Below, one piece after another: positions 54,295 to 63,699 of a stretch of DNA of 64,000 nucleotides (positions are counted from its first letter, which is position 1; each line of letters begins with the position of its first letter). Source of the DNA: Pseudomonadota bacterium (GTDB taxonomy: Bacteria > Pseudomonadota > Gammaproteobacteria > Steroidobacterales > Steroidobacteraceae); assembly GCA_016703895.1 (NCBI GenBank), contig JADJBE010000026.1:372001-436000 (forward strand), given 5' to 3'. The translations under genes were made by a program, and so were the position numbers. The notes below the pieces were generated by a model. That model had not been told where the DNA came from. It saw nothing but the letters and a program-made list of their open reading frames with translations, and ran no database searches.

Positions 54295-55206
54295 TCAGCG
54301 ATCAAGTGACGACTTCTCGGTCATGGCGACGTCGGGTTGGATGGTCCTTGGTTCGCTATCCGCCGCGATGCCAACTGCCGGAATGACGAAGGCGACACGA
54401 CGGTTGGCGTTACGTCCTTCGGTGGTCGTGTTCGCCTCCAGCGGTCGAAACTCGGCCAGCCCCATCACGGCCAACCGTGACGGATCCACACCATTTGCTC
54501 GCAGCAAACGCACCACACTCGCGGCGCGTGCTGCGGACAACTCCCAGTTGGACGGAAATGCGATTGTTTTGATCGGCTGGTCATCGGTATGGCCTTCGAC
54601 GCGCACCGGATTGGGCAGCGGCGCCAGTGTCGCCGCGAGCGCGTCGAGCGGCGGTATCGCTCGGCCCGACAGTTCGGCACTGCCGCTTGCAAACAGGATG
54701 TCGGTGCGAATCGCAACTTCGACGTACTGATCGTTGCGTTTGACCGCGACGATGCCGGTATTGATCAGGTCGCGCATTGAATCGCTGACGGCCTCTGCCA
54801 CACGCTTCAGCTCTGCCTCCCGAGCGCGAGCCAGCGCCAGCCGGGCGGCATCCAGATCGCCATTCACGCTGTCCGTGTCCCGACCCGGCTGACGCAGACC
54901 GGTTGGTTGGGCCGATCCCAACGGCAAGGCCAACGATGACGTCGCCGGGTTTGCCCCTTCAGGATCAGTTGATTGGTTAGTCTTTGGCGCAGCTCTTAGA
55001 TCGATCGCCTGCGTATTCGCAGGCGTTCCCCGGAAGGCAGCGCTGATGGAATCCGAGACGACGCGATACTTGCTCTCATTCACCGACGAGATCGCATACA
55101 TCACGACAAAAAAAGCCAGCAGCAAGGTCACCAAGTCGCCGTATGGAATCGCCCAGGCTTCGTGGTTCTCATGTTCGGCATGCTTTTTTCGTCGTCGTCT
55201 TGCCAT
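54295..55206 (-). CDS. motD: Flagellar motor stator protein MotD (MotB-like)
   Basis: A 303-residue stator subunit. The N-terminus is basic (ARRRRKKHAEHENHEAW), followed by the single plug helix (PYGDLVTLLLAFFVVMYAIS) with the proton-carrying Asp, then a periplasmic OmpA-like domain (VRVEGHTDDQPIKTIAFPSN, ASVVRLLRANGVDPSRLAVM, NANRRVAFV) that clamps peptidoglycan. It pairs with MotC ten bases upstream. I use the ATG at 55206; a GTG three bases earlier is possible. Confidence 0.92.
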   Translation of the reverse strand: MARRRRKKHAEHENHEAWAIPYGDLVTLLLAFFVVMYAISSVNESKYRVVSDSISAAFRGTPANTQAIDLRAAPKTNQSTDPEGANPATSSLALPLGSAQPTGLRQPGRDTDSVNGDLDAARLALARAREAELKRVAEAVSDSMRDLINTGIVAVKRNDQYVEVAIRTDILFASGSAELSGRAIPPLDALAATLAPLPNPVRVEGHTDDQPIKTIAFPSNWELSAARAASVVRLLRANGVDPSRLAVMGLAEFRPLEANTTTEGRNANRRVAFVIPAVGIAADSEPRTIQPDVAMTEKSSLDR

Positions 55207-55219
55207 CACGGCATGGCCA

Positions 55220-55960
55220 TCAATGCAGGTAGCCGTGCAAGCGAGATTCGATCGAACGCGGATTCTCGCCCAACGCGATGCCGACCATGCCCTCGATGAT
55301 CATCTCGCGTTGCTGCGCCTGCGCCGCAATGATGCCCTTGAGTTTCGCGGCGACTGGCAGGAAGAACAAGTTCGCGAGTCCGATACCATAAACTGTGGCC
55401 GTAAACGCGGCAGCGATGCCGGCGCCGAGCTTGCTCGGATCGCCGAGATTCTGCATCACTGCCATCAAACCCAGCACCGCACCAATAATGCCGAGCGTCG
55501 GCGAATAGACGCCCATGCCTTCATATACCTTGGCAGCACGAATATCGGCGTGCTCACGCGACTCCAGCTCGACTTCGAGCGTGCTGCGTATCGTCTCCGG
55601 CTCATTGCCGTCGACCACCAACTGCAAGCCTTTGCGAATAAAATCGTCAGGCTCACTATCGATCATCGGTTCGAGTCCCAGCAAACCTTGCTTGCGCGCG
55701 AGCGTGCTCCATTCAGTAATCTTGCTAATCTGCTTCTCGCCAGCCAGTGCTGGCGGCTTGAAGATCCAGCGAATCCGCCGCAGCGCGTGCTTGAGAACTG
55801 GCATGGGTGTTTGTACGAAGATTGCGGCAAGCGTGCCAACAATGACAATCATGAAAGCCGCACCGGACAGCAGTGCTTTGACGCCAGCGCCTTTCAGGAT
55901 AGCGCCGACCACGACAGACACCGTTGCGAGCACCAAACCGGCTATCGTGAGAATATCCAT
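55220..55960 (-). CDS. motC: Flagellar motor stator protein MotC (MotA-like)
   Basis: A 246-residue inner-membrane proton-channel subunit with four helices: the first two at the N-terminus (IAGLVLATVSVVVGAILKGA, AAFMIVIVGTLAAIFV), then a cytoplasmic domain with EPETIRSTLEVELESREHAD, then two late helices (SPTLGIIGAVLGLMAVMQNL, AAFTATVYGIGLANLFFLPV). It lies four bases after fliA. The chemotaxis genes usually found between fliA and motC in related bacteria are missing. Confidence 0.93.
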   Translation of the reverse strand: MDILTIAGLVLATVSVVVGAILKGAGVKALLSGAAFMIVIVGTLAAIFVQTPMPVLKHALRRIRWIFKPPALAGEKQISKITEWSTLARKQGLLGLEPMIDSEPDDFIRKGLQLVVDGNEPETIRSTLEVELESREHADIRAAKVYEGMGVYSPTLGIIGAVLGLMAVMQNLGDPSKLGAGIAAAFTATVYGIGLANLFFLPVAAKLKGIIAAQAQQREMIIEGMVGIALGENPRSIESRLHGYLH

Positions 55961-55964
55961 CTAA

Positions 55965-56699
55965 CTATCTGTGCTCCGGCATACGCTCGCGCCAATCCAC
56001 TAGTCTAGCCTTCAGACGCGTCAGCGCCTGGCCGTGAATCTGGCAGACGCGGGACTCGCTCACGTGGAGAACAACACCGATTTCCTTCAGATTTAATTCA
56101 TCGTCATAGTAGAGCGACATGACCATGCGCTCGCGTTCAGGCAAACCGTCGATCGCATGCACCAGTGCCTCCCGAAAGCCAGCGTCGACCAGATCGCGAA
56201 ACGGGTCGGCGTCAGGATCGGCCGCGTCGCGCGTGCCACCCTCGTCATCCATCAGACTGCTGACCTGACAACCGGCTGCGTCTTGCACGATCCGATGGTA
56301 GTCATCGAGTGGTAGGCCCATATGCGCGGCAATCTGGGTATCGCGCGCTTCCTGGCCGAGTTCTGACTCGAGCTCGCGAATCGCGTTGGCCACGTCGCGC
56401 GCTTTGCGATGCACGGAGCGCGGTGCCCAGTCGAGCTTGCGTAGCCCATCCAACATTGCGCCACGAATACGGATACCAGCGTAAGTCTCGAAACTAGCGC
56501 CGCGGCCGGTAGCGAAGTTCGCTGCAGCCTCCAGCAGGCCCAGCATCCCAGCTTGAATGAGATCATCAACTTCGACGGTCGACGGCAAACGGCCGGCGAG
56601 GTGATAGGCGATTCGCTTCACCAATTCGGCATGCTGCAGGACCAGTGCTTCGGTGGCACGCCCGTCATGCTGCGCCGCATATGCATTGGCGGCATTCAT
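55965..56699 (-). CDS. fliA: Flagellar sigma factor 28
   Basis: A 244-residue sigma factor for late flagellar genes. Region 2 (VKRIAYHLAGRLPSTVEVDD then LIQAGMLGLLEAAANF), region 3 (ELGQEARDTQIAAHMGLPLD) and region 4 with its helix-turn-helix (ELNLKEIGVVLHVSESRVCQ) are complete. Its ATG overlaps the flhG stop by four bases, so it is translationally coupled. Confidence 0.95.
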   Translation of the reverse strand: MNAANAYAAQHDGRATEALVLQHAELVKRIAYHLAGRLPSTVEVDDLIQAGMLGLLEAAANFATGRGASFETYAGIRIRGAMLDGLRKLDWAPRSVHRKARDVANAIRELESELGQEARDTQIAAHMGLPLDDYHRIVQDAAGCQVSSLMDDEGGTRDAADPDADPFRDLVDAGFREALVHAIDGLPERERMVMSLYYDDELNLKEIGVVLHVSESRVCQIHGQALTRLKARLVDWRERMPEHR

Positions 56700-57568
56700 C
56701 TAACCAGCTCGAGTCGCACCGACGGTCTCCTAACCAAGCGCTCGACGAAGAATTCCACGTGGCCGCGTGGACTCTCCGCCACCGGCCAGGTATCGGCGAT
56801 CTGCGCCAATTTCTTGAGGGCGAACGAGGCCTTGGCGGTCGGGTAACTGCTCACAACGGGACGCTGTTCACGAACTGACGCGGCCAGATAAGCGTCTTCC
56901 GGGATCTCGCCGACATAATCCAGCACGACATCCAGAAACCGGTCCGCCACGCGCGCCAGTTTGCCAAACAGACGTCGTCCCTCGCCGGGGCTGCGGATGC
57001 GGTTGGTAACGACGCGAAACTGGGTCACACCTTGATCGCGAGACAGCACTTTGATCAGCCCGTAGGCGTCGGTCAGGGAAGCTGGCTCATCGCAAATCAC
57101 GACCAGCACCTGCTGCGCAGCCTGTGCAAAGGTCAGGACGCTATTGCCGATGCCGGCAGCGGTATCGATCAACAATATGTCAACTTTTGTTGTTAGCTCG
57201 CTGAACGCCTGGACGAGCCCAGCGTGCTCAGCTAGCGACAGCGCCGCCATGTTGGCAAGCCCACTTGCCGCCGGTAGCACGGCGAAGTCGAGCGCCGTTT
57301 CGGTGATCGCATCATCGAGCGAGCACTCGCCAGCCAGCACGTGCGCCAGCGTACGACGCGGCGTGACACCCAGAAAGACGTCGACGTTGGCGAGGCCGAG
57401 ATCGCCATCCAGCAACAGTACGCGACGATTTTTGGCGAGTTGCGTGGCAAGGTTGACCGCCACAGTCGTCTTGCCAACCCCGCCTTTGCCGCCCGTCACC
57501 GCTATCACTTGCACCGGTTGGGTCACTTGCCTGCCTGCTTGAGGTCGATCGGAAACTAGTGAGTTCAT
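56696..57568 (-). CDS. flhG: Flagellar number regulator FlhG/FleN (MinD-like ATPase)
   Basis: A 290-residue MinD-type ATPase that limits flagellar number at the pole. The deviant Walker A AVTGGKGGVGKTTVAVNLA, LLLDGDLGLANVDVFLGV and DILLIDTAAGIGNSVLTFAQ are clear. It starts at an ATG preceded by AAGGAAG and lies 13 bases after flhF, its functional antagonist. Confidence 0.93.
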   Translation of the reverse strand: MNSLVSDRPQAGRQVTQPVQVIAVTGGKGGVGKTTVAVNLATQLAKNRRVLLLDGDLGLANVDVFLGVTPRRTLAHVLAGECSLDDAITETALDFAVLPAASGLANMAALSLAEHAGLVQAFSELTTKVDILLIDTAAGIGNSVLTFAQAAQQVLVVICDEPASLTDAYGLIKVLSRDQGVTQFRVVTNRIRSPGEGRRLFGKLARVADRFLDVVLDYVGEIPEDAYLAASVREQRPVVSSYPTAKASFALKKLAQIADTWPVAESPRGHVEFFVERLVRRPSVRLELVR

Positions 57569-57581
57569 GCTGATTCTTCCT

Positions 57582-58697
57582 TCAGGCGGCGGCATCGGTG
57601 GCCACTTGTAAGTCGGTAGAGCGCTCACGCAGCAACCGCTGCGCCCGTGCGACCAGTGCTGCCGGCCGAGCCGGCGCAAGATCATCGGGAATTTCTGGCC
57701 CGCTGCTCACGCTGGCGATGGGCAGCTTGCTGCGGACCGCAGCAGACAGCACGCCACCCAGGGAGGCCGCCTCATCCAGCTTGGTAATCACACAGGCGCA
57801 CGGCTGCAACCACTTGCTGCGGGCAAACAGATCATCTATACCGGCCGCCTGACTATTGGCCGCAACCACCAGCACCGTCTCAATTCTGGCGTCGACCGCC
57901 AGCGCTTTGGCAAGCGACTGCGCAGCCGCCGTTGTCGCAGCATGGGTACCGCTGGTATCTATCAATACCAGTCGATAGTCCCGCAGTGCAGTCATTGCAG
58001 AACCTAGCCCGCCCACGTCCGTCAGACACTCTGTGCGCACGCCGAGCAGCCGACCGATAACCCGCAGTTGGTCCTGCGCGCCGATGCGAGATGTATCTGC
58101 GCTAACCAAAGCCACTCGCTCTGGACCATTCTGCAAGACCCAACGCGCCGCCAGCTTGGCAAGCAGGGTCGTCTTGCCAACGCCGGATGGTCCGACGAAC
58201 AACAAACGTCCGCCATGCTCTTGCCAGCGCTCATCGACTACCGGAATCTGACTCGTTAATAAACTTATGGCAGCGGGGACCGCGTTAGCTAGATCGGTCT
58301 GGGGTGGTAGCTGATCGATAAGTTGCGCGACGATGTCCCGCGCCAATCCAAGCTTGGTGAGCTCATCAAAAAGCGAGTCGCAAATCGCGGGGGCGCGGCG
58401 CACCCCAGCCGCTGCGACACCTGGCAGCCGGGTTTCCAGGATTTGACGCAGGCTACGCACTTCTTCGGCCAGCGCATCGCTCGACAACGACTGCGCGGCT
58501 GGCTTGCTGGGTGTCGATGCTAACTGCACTGGCGGAACATCCAACTTGACAGTGCGGGGATCGTCGATTGCGGCCACCACCTCAACCTCGCTGCCATTGC
58601 GTCGCGATGACAGGATGATCGCATCAGGGCCTAGCGCATCGCGTACCTGCGCAAGTGCGCTACGCATGTCAGCTGCACGATAGTGACGAATCTTCAT
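57582..58697 (-). CDS. flhF: Flagellar placement GTPase FlhF
   Basis: A 371-residue SRP-type GTPase that sets the polar position of the flagellum. The N-terminal B domain starts MKIRHYRAADMRSALAQVRD with ALGPDAIILSSRR; the G domain carries FVGPSGVGKTTLLAKLAARW, ALVSADTSRIGAQDQL and LIDTSGTH, with the guanine-specificity TKLDEAASLGG. It is 18 bases after flhA. Confidence 0.94.
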   Translation of the reverse strand: MKIRHYRAADMRSALAQVRDALGPDAIILSSRRNGSEVEVVAAIDDPRTVKLDVPPVQLASTPSKPAAQSLSSDALAEEVRSLRQILETRLPGVAAAGVRRAPAICDSLFDELTKLGLARDIVAQLIDQLPPQTDLANAVPAAISLLTSQIPVVDERWQEHGGRLLFVGPSGVGKTTLLAKLAARWVLQNGPERVALVSADTSRIGAQDQLRVIGRLLGVRTECLTDVGGLGSAMTALRDYRLVLIDTSGTHAATTAAAQSLAKALAVDARIETVLVVAANSQAAGIDDLFARSKWLQPCACVITKLDEAASLGGVLSAAVRSKLPIASVSSGPEIPDDLAPARPAALVARAQRLLRERSTDLQVATDAAA

Positions 58698-58715
58698 TCT
58701 CTAAACTCCACAAAA

Positions 58716-60776
58716 TCAACGACCGACAGCCGTAACCAGCCGGACTTTTCGTGTCTCTGGAATTTCGTTCCAGGCGAGCACGTACAAATTCGGCACGCTG
58801 ACGCGCAGAAACCGCGACAGGGTTGCGCGCAGATTAGGCGGCGTCATCAGTACTGCCGGCTGACCGCCACGTTCCTGACGCGAAGCAGCGTCCGCCAGAC
58901 TCTGTTGCAAGCGCTCTGCCAACCCGGGCTCCAGGCCTGGGGTGGCTGTCGCACTTCCGGCGAGTGAGTTCGACAGCAATCGCTCGAGCTCAGGGTCGAG
59001 CGTGATGACTGGCAGTTCCTCGCCAAGCCCGGCGATCTCCTGCACGATCTGTCGACCGAGTGCGACCCGGACCTGGCCGATCAGCAGTTGTGGGTCCTGT
59101 GTGCGGGGCGCTGCCTCGGCGAGCGCCTCGAGCACTGCACGGGAGTTGCGGACTGGGACACGCTCCGCCAACAAGCCCTGCATGACCCGCACCACGACTG
59201 CCAGCGACAAGACCTTTGGCACCAACTCTTCGACCAGCTTTGGCGCCGTCTTGGCGAGCGCCTTCAGCAACTGTTCCGCTTCGTCATGACCAAACAACTC
59301 ATGCGCGTGGGTCTGCATGAGATTGGAAAGATGTGTCGCCACCACGGTACTCGCATCGACCACCGTATAGCCCAATGACTGCGCGTGCTCACGCAGCGCC
59401 GCATCGATCCATACCGCATCCATACCGAAAGCGGGATCGCGGGTAGCAATTCCCTGCAGCGTACCGAGTACTCGACCTGGGTTGATCGCCAGCTCGCGCT
59501 CGGGATAGACCACACCCTCGCCGATCGGCACGCCTGCCAGGTTGATGCGATAGGCGTTGGGGCCGAGCTCGAGATTGTCGCGGATGTGAACCGCCTGCAC
59601 GAGGAAGCCCAGGTCCTGCGACAGCTTGCGACGTACACCACGAATCCGCGCCAACAGGTCGCCGCCCTGATTGCGGTCGACGAGCGGTACGAGTCGATAG
59701 CCAACTTCCAGCGCCAACGGATCGACCGGACGGACATCGTCCCAGGACAGTTCTTTGGTCTCGGAGGCCGCAGGAGCCACTTCCGGCTCAGGCGCGAGCT
59801 CCACAACGACCTCGGATCTACGCTTTACTAACCACCAAGCTCCCAGCCCACACACCATCGCCATAGTGAGAAATGCGACGTTCGGCATACCGGGAATCAT
59901 GCCCAGCACGCCAAGCACCGTGGCCGCGATGGCCAGTGGCCTGACTTGCCCAAACAACTGTCGTGCCAGCTCGCCGCCCATGTCCTGCTCGCGAGACAGC
60001 CGAGTCACCAGAATGGCGACCGCGACAGACAACAGCAGTCCCGGGATCTGTGCGACGAGTCCATCGCCGATCGTCAGCAGCGTATAGGTGCGCATGGCCT
60101 CACCAAACGGTAGATCATGCATGCCGGTGCCGATCGAGAGCCCACCGATCAGGTTGATCAACAGAACGAGAATGCCGGCGATCGCATCGCCGCGAACGAA
60201 TTTGCTGGCACCGTCCATGGAACCGTAGAAGTCAGCCTCTGCTCGCACTTCGGCGCGACGAACACGGGCTTCGTCCTGGGTGATGACACCAGCGCCGACG
60301 TCGGCATCGATTGCCATCTGCTTGCCCGGCATGGCATCCAACGTGAAGCGTGCGCTCACCTCCGAGACGCGCCCCGCGCCCTTCGTCACGACCACGAAAT
60401 TGATGATCGTGAGAATGATGAAGACGACTGCGCCGACGGCATAGTTACCACCGATCACGAACTCACCAAACGACGCGATTACGTGACCCGCCGCGTCCGA
60501 GCCTTCATGGCCGCGCAACAGCACCACTCGCGTAGATGCCACGTTCAGCGCCAGGCGGAGTAGCGTCACGAGCAGCAGCACCGTCGGAAAGATCGCGTAG
60601 TCGAGCGGACGCTTGACGTTGAATACGGAGACAACTATGACTAGCGATAACGCGATGTTGAATGTGAACAACGCATCCAGTGCAAACGCAGGCAACGGCA
60701 CGATCATCATTGCCAGAATGCCGAGCAATGCAATCGGTGCACCAACGCCCGTTCCTAACAGCTTGACCAGAGTCAT
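58716..60776 (-). CDS. flhA: Flagellar export gate protein FlhA
   Basis: A 686-residue component of the flagellar type III export gate. The N-terminal half holds eight membrane helices, including FNIALSLVIVVSVFNVKRPL and the conserved FHIPEP-like cytoplasmic loop equivalent KGAGRVSEVSARFTLDAMPG with KQMAIDADVGAG. The C-terminal half is the cytosolic substrate-docking domain (TVVDASTVVATHLSNLMQTH). Its ATG overlaps the flhB stop by four bases. Confidence 0.96.
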   Translation of the reverse strand: MTLVKLLGTGVGAPIALLGILAMMIVPLPAFALDALFTFNIALSLVIVVSVFNVKRPLDYAIFPTVLLLVTLLRLALNVASTRVVLLRGHEGSDAAGHVIASFGEFVIGGNYAVGAVVFIILTIINFVVVTKGAGRVSEVSARFTLDAMPGKQMAIDADVGAGVITQDEARVRRAEVRAEADFYGSMDGASKFVRGDAIAGILVLLINLIGGLSIGTGMHDLPFGEAMRTYTLLTIGDGLVAQIPGLLLSVAVAILVTRLSREQDMGGELARQLFGQVRPLAIAATVLGVLGMIPGMPNVAFLTMAMVCGLGAWWLVKRRSEVVVELAPEPEVAPAASETKELSWDDVRPVDPLALEVGYRLVPLVDRNQGGDLLARIRGVRRKLSQDLGFLVQAVHIRDNLELGPNAYRINLAGVPIGEGVVYPERELAINPGRVLGTLQGIATRDPAFGMDAVWIDAALREHAQSLGYTVVDASTVVATHLSNLMQTHAHELFGHDEAEQLLKALAKTAPKLVEELVPKVLSLAVVVRVMQGLLAERVPVRNSRAVLEALAEAAPRTQDPQLLIGQVRVALGRQIVQEIAGLGEELPVITLDPELERLLSNSLAGSATATPGLEPGLAERLQQSLADAASRQERGGQPAVLMTPPNLRATLSRFLRVSVPNLYVLAWNEIPETRKVRLVTAVGR

Positions 60777-61876
60777 GACAACACCGGCGGACTGGGTGGC
60801 GCAGCGCCCGTATCACGAGCGGCTCGCAACTGATACACATAGGTAAGGACTTGCGCGACGACGACGTAGAGTTCTGCCGGGACCTCGTGGCCGATATCGA
60901 CCGAGCCATGCAGCGCGCGGGCCAATGGTGGTGCCTCAACCAGCGGCACTTCGTGTTCAGTCGCAATCTCACGAATCCGAGCTGCGACCAAGTCGGCGCC
61001 CTTGGCCACGACAATCGGCGCTCGCATCTTGCTATCGTCATAGCGTAGAGCAACCGCGAAATGGGTCGGGTTGGTGACGACGACATCTGCCAGCGGCACA
61101 TCCTGCATCATGCGGTTGCGCGCCATCGCTTGTTGCAAACTACGGATTCGTCCCTTGATCTCCGGCGAGCCTTCCGACTCCTTCATCTCGCGACGGATTT
61201 CGTCGCGCGACATTTTCAAGTCATCCGCGTGGCGCCACAGCTGATACGGCACGTCAATAGCGGCGATAACCACCAGCGCACAGACGAGCGCCAGTAGCGC
61301 CTCGGCACAGAGCGCCCCCGCTGCGACGATTCCCTGCGACGTCGCAATGCTGCCCAACGACAGGAGCTGCGCCGCATCGCGGCGTAACACGACATAGGCA
61401 ATCAACCCGACCAACGAGAACTTGGCGATGCCCTTGACCAGCTCGACCAGAGTGCGGGTCGAGAACATACGCCCGATGCCGGCCACCGGATCGAGTCGCT
61501 CAAATTTTGGCGTCAAAGCCTCGGCGGAAAAATTCCAGCCGCCAGTGAGCAGCGGACTCAGCAACGCGGCCACAATCGTCGCGGCGAATATCGGCGCGAT
61601 CGCCCACAGCGCAACCGTGAACTCGCGCGCCAGTATCGGAATCAAGCGGTCCGGATCCGTGACTTCTGCGCCGCGGACCGATAGGCCATCGCGCATCATG
61701 TCGGCCAAGCCACCACCCAAGGAATCACCCAAGACATACAGCATGGCTGCAGCCGTGATCATGACGCCCGCGCTCGACAAGTCGACCGAGCGTGGCACTT
61801 GGCCCTTCTTGCGCGCCTCTTCCAGGCGCTTGGGTGTCGGGCGTTCAGTACGTTCCTGACCATCTTTCTCTGCCAC
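60773..61876 (-). CDS. flhB: Flagellar export switch protein FlhB
   Basis: A 367-residue inner-membrane protein that switches export substrate class by self-cleavage. The start AEKDGQERTERPTPKRLEEA is the family's cytoplasmic tail; four helices follow; the autocleavage site is VVTNPTHFAVALRYDD, cut between Asn and Pro. It is three bases after fliR. Confidence 0.96.
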   Translation of the reverse strand: MAEKDGQERTERPTPKRLEEARKKGQVPRSVDLSSAGVMITAAAMLYVLGDSLGGGLADMMRDGLSVRGAEVTDPDRLIPILAREFTVALWAIAPIFAATIVAALLSPLLTGGWNFSAEALTPKFERLDPVAGIGRMFSTRTLVELVKGIAKFSLVGLIAYVVLRRDAAQLLSLGSIATSQGIVAAGALCAEALLALVCALVVIAAIDVPYQLWRHADDLKMSRDEIRREMKESEGSPEIKGRIRSLQQAMARNRMMQDVPLADVVVTNPTHFAVALRYDDSKMRAPIVVAKGADLVAARIREIATEHEVPLVEAPPLARALHGSVDIGHEVPAELYVVVAQVLTYVYQLRAARDTGAAPPSPPVLS

Positions 61877-61879
61877 GTC

Positions 61880-62662
61880 TCAAGCTCCAGGTAGCTGCGA
61901 AAGCTCGCGCAGAAAGACGAATGCTTTGCCTAACAGCTCGATGAAACTATCCTGCATCTGTGGCAACCCAACCAACAAGATGATCAGGCCCAGCACCAAC
62001 GAGACGGGGAAGCCAACGGCGAATAGGTTGAACGACGGTGCGGCGCGACTCATCACGCCGAACGACAGATTGACGATCAGCAGTGCAGTGACTCCGGGCA
62101 AAGCAACCGTAACAGCGCCGGCGAACAACGTGCTGCCCCAGGCCACCAGACCCCAGAGACTGTCACGGCCAATCCCGGTCGCGCCCAGCGGCAGCGTCTG
62201 AAAGCCTTGCACCAGTATTTCGATCAGTGCGAGGTGTCCGCCGAGCGCCAGAAAGGTCATGGTGACCAACAGCGTGTAGAACTGACCAATGGCAGGCGTG
62301 CCGCTGCCGCGCAGCGGATCCTGGTTCATGGCGAACGACAAACCCATGCTGTTAGCGATCACTTGACCACCGAGCGTGAGTGCGTCGAACACGAGTTGCA
62401 GTGCGAAGCCGAGCGACAGCCCGATCAACAGCTGTTGTGCAGTAATGGCGATGCCGTCCGCACTGAACGGCGACACGGCTGGCACTTGAATCAGTGGCGC
62501 TACCAACAGCGCGATCGCCAGTGCCAGTACGATCCGCACTCGCGCCGGAACGTAGCGGGCAGCAAATACGGGCGCGATCATGAAGCAGGCACCGATGCGC
62601 ACGAACGGCCAGAACACCTGTGCTAGCCAGAGTTCGAGTTGACCCGCTTGTATCTGTAGCAC
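61880..62662 (-). CDS. fliR: Flagellar export gate protein FliR
   Basis: A 260-residue inner-membrane protein of the export gate with six helices, including FVRIGACFMIAPVFAARYVP, LSLGFALQLVFDALTLGGQV and MGLSFAMNQDPLRGSG. It lies 12 bases after fliQ and three before flhB. Confidence 0.95.
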   Translation of the reverse strand: MLQIQAGQLELWLAQVFWPFVRIGACFMIAPVFAARYVPARVRIVLALAIALLVAPLIQVPAVSPFSADGIAITAQQLLIGLSLGFALQLVFDALTLGGQVIANSMGLSFAMNQDPLRGSGTPAIGQFYTLLVTMTFLALGGHLALIEILVQGFQTLPLGATGIGRDSLWGLVAWGSTLFAGAVTVALPGVTALLIVNLSFGVMSRAAPSFNLFAVGFPVSLVLGLIILLVGLPQMQDSFIELLGKAFVFLRELSQLPGA

Positions 62663-62674
62663 CGTACACCAGCC

Positions 62675-62944
62675 TCAATTGATGAAACCGGGAATCGACT
62701 GGATCAGCTCACGGGTGTAGCTGATCATCTGGCGCAGCATCCAGGGACCCGCTAGCAACACGACGGCAGCCATCGCCATCAGCTTGGGAATGAATGACAA
62801 CGTCATCTCGTTGATCTGCGTCGCGGCCTGGAAAAGACCGACCAGCAGACCAACCGCCAACGCCACCAATAGCAATGGTGCCGCGAGCATGATGGTCATC
62901 TCGAGCGCATGGCGGCCAATATTGAGTACCGTCTCAGGCGTCAT
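62675..62944 (-). CDS. fliQ: Flagellar export gate protein FliQ
   Basis: An 89-residue protein with two helices (TIMLAAPLLLVALAVGLLVG and LMAMAAVVLLAGPWMLRQMI) joined by the conserved loop FQAATQINEMTLSFIPK. It forms part of the FliPQR export channel. The start overlaps the fliP stop by four bases. Confidence 0.96.
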   Translation of the reverse strand: MTPETVLNIGRHALEMTIMLAAPLLLVALAVGLLVGLFQAATQINEMTLSFIPKLMAMAAVVLLAGPWMLRQMISYTRELIQSIPGFIN

Positions 62945-63699
62945 CTGAAGAAGCTCTCGGCAATCGTTCCCATGACTAACGACCAGCCGTCTATCAGTAC
63001 GAATAGCATGATTTTGAACGGCAACGAGATCAGCACCGGTGACAACATCATCATGCCCATCGACATCAGGACACTAGCGACGACGAGGTCGATGATCACG
63101 AACGGAATGAACAACAGAAAGCCGATGAGAAACGCGGTCTTCAACTCGCTAGTCGCGAACGCCGGCACCAGAATGCTGAGCGGTACGTCCTCTGGCTTAT
63201 CGAAGCCGGGCGAACCCGCGATCCGCACGAATGTCGCAATATCTTGTTCACGAGTCTGCTCCAGCATGAATTGTTTCAGCGGGCCGACTGCCAGCTGCAG
63301 GGCGTCAGTCGTTTCGACCGTCCCAGCCATGTATGGCTGAACCGCTTCCACGTTGATGCGATCGAAGACTGGCGCCATGACGAACAGCGTCAGAAACAGG
63401 GCGAGCCCCAAGAGAACCTGATTGGGCGGTGTCTGACCTGCACCGATTGCTTGTCTGAGAATCGCCAGGACAATGACGATGCGTGTGAACGCGGTCATCA
63501 TCAGCAGAATCGACGGCAGCAACGTCAGTGCCGTCATTAGAATCAGCACTTGAATCGTCAACGAATAGGTTTGCGCACCACCAGCGCCGGTTTCGATAGT
63601 GATCGCTGGCAGGCCTGGCGCCGCCATTGCCCAACCCGCTGGCGCAAGCAACGCCGCCAGTGTGACCATCGTAGTCATTAGTCGGTTGGTGTACCTCAT
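62941..63699 (-). CDS. fliP: Flagellar export gate protein FliP
   Basis: A 252-residue protein with a cleavable signal peptide and four helices. Typical segments: LLPSILLMMTAFTRIVIVLA, RQAIGAGQTPPNQVLLGLAL, FATSELKTAFLIGFLLFIPF and MGMMMLSPVLISLPFKIMLF. It overlaps fliO at its start and fliQ at its end, four bases each. Confidence 0.97.
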   Translation of the reverse strand: MRYTNRLMTTMVTLAALLAPAGWAMAAPGLPAITIETGAGGAQTYSLTIQVLILMTALTLLPSILLMMTAFTRIVIVLAILRQAIGAGQTPPNQVLLGLALFLTLFVMAPVFDRINVEAVQPYMAGTVETTDALQLAVGPLKQFMLEQTREQDIATFVRIAGSPGFDKPEDVPLSILVPAFATSELKTAFLIGFLLFIPFVIIDLVVASVLMSMGMMMLSPVLISLPFKIMLFVLIDGWSLVMGTIAESFFR

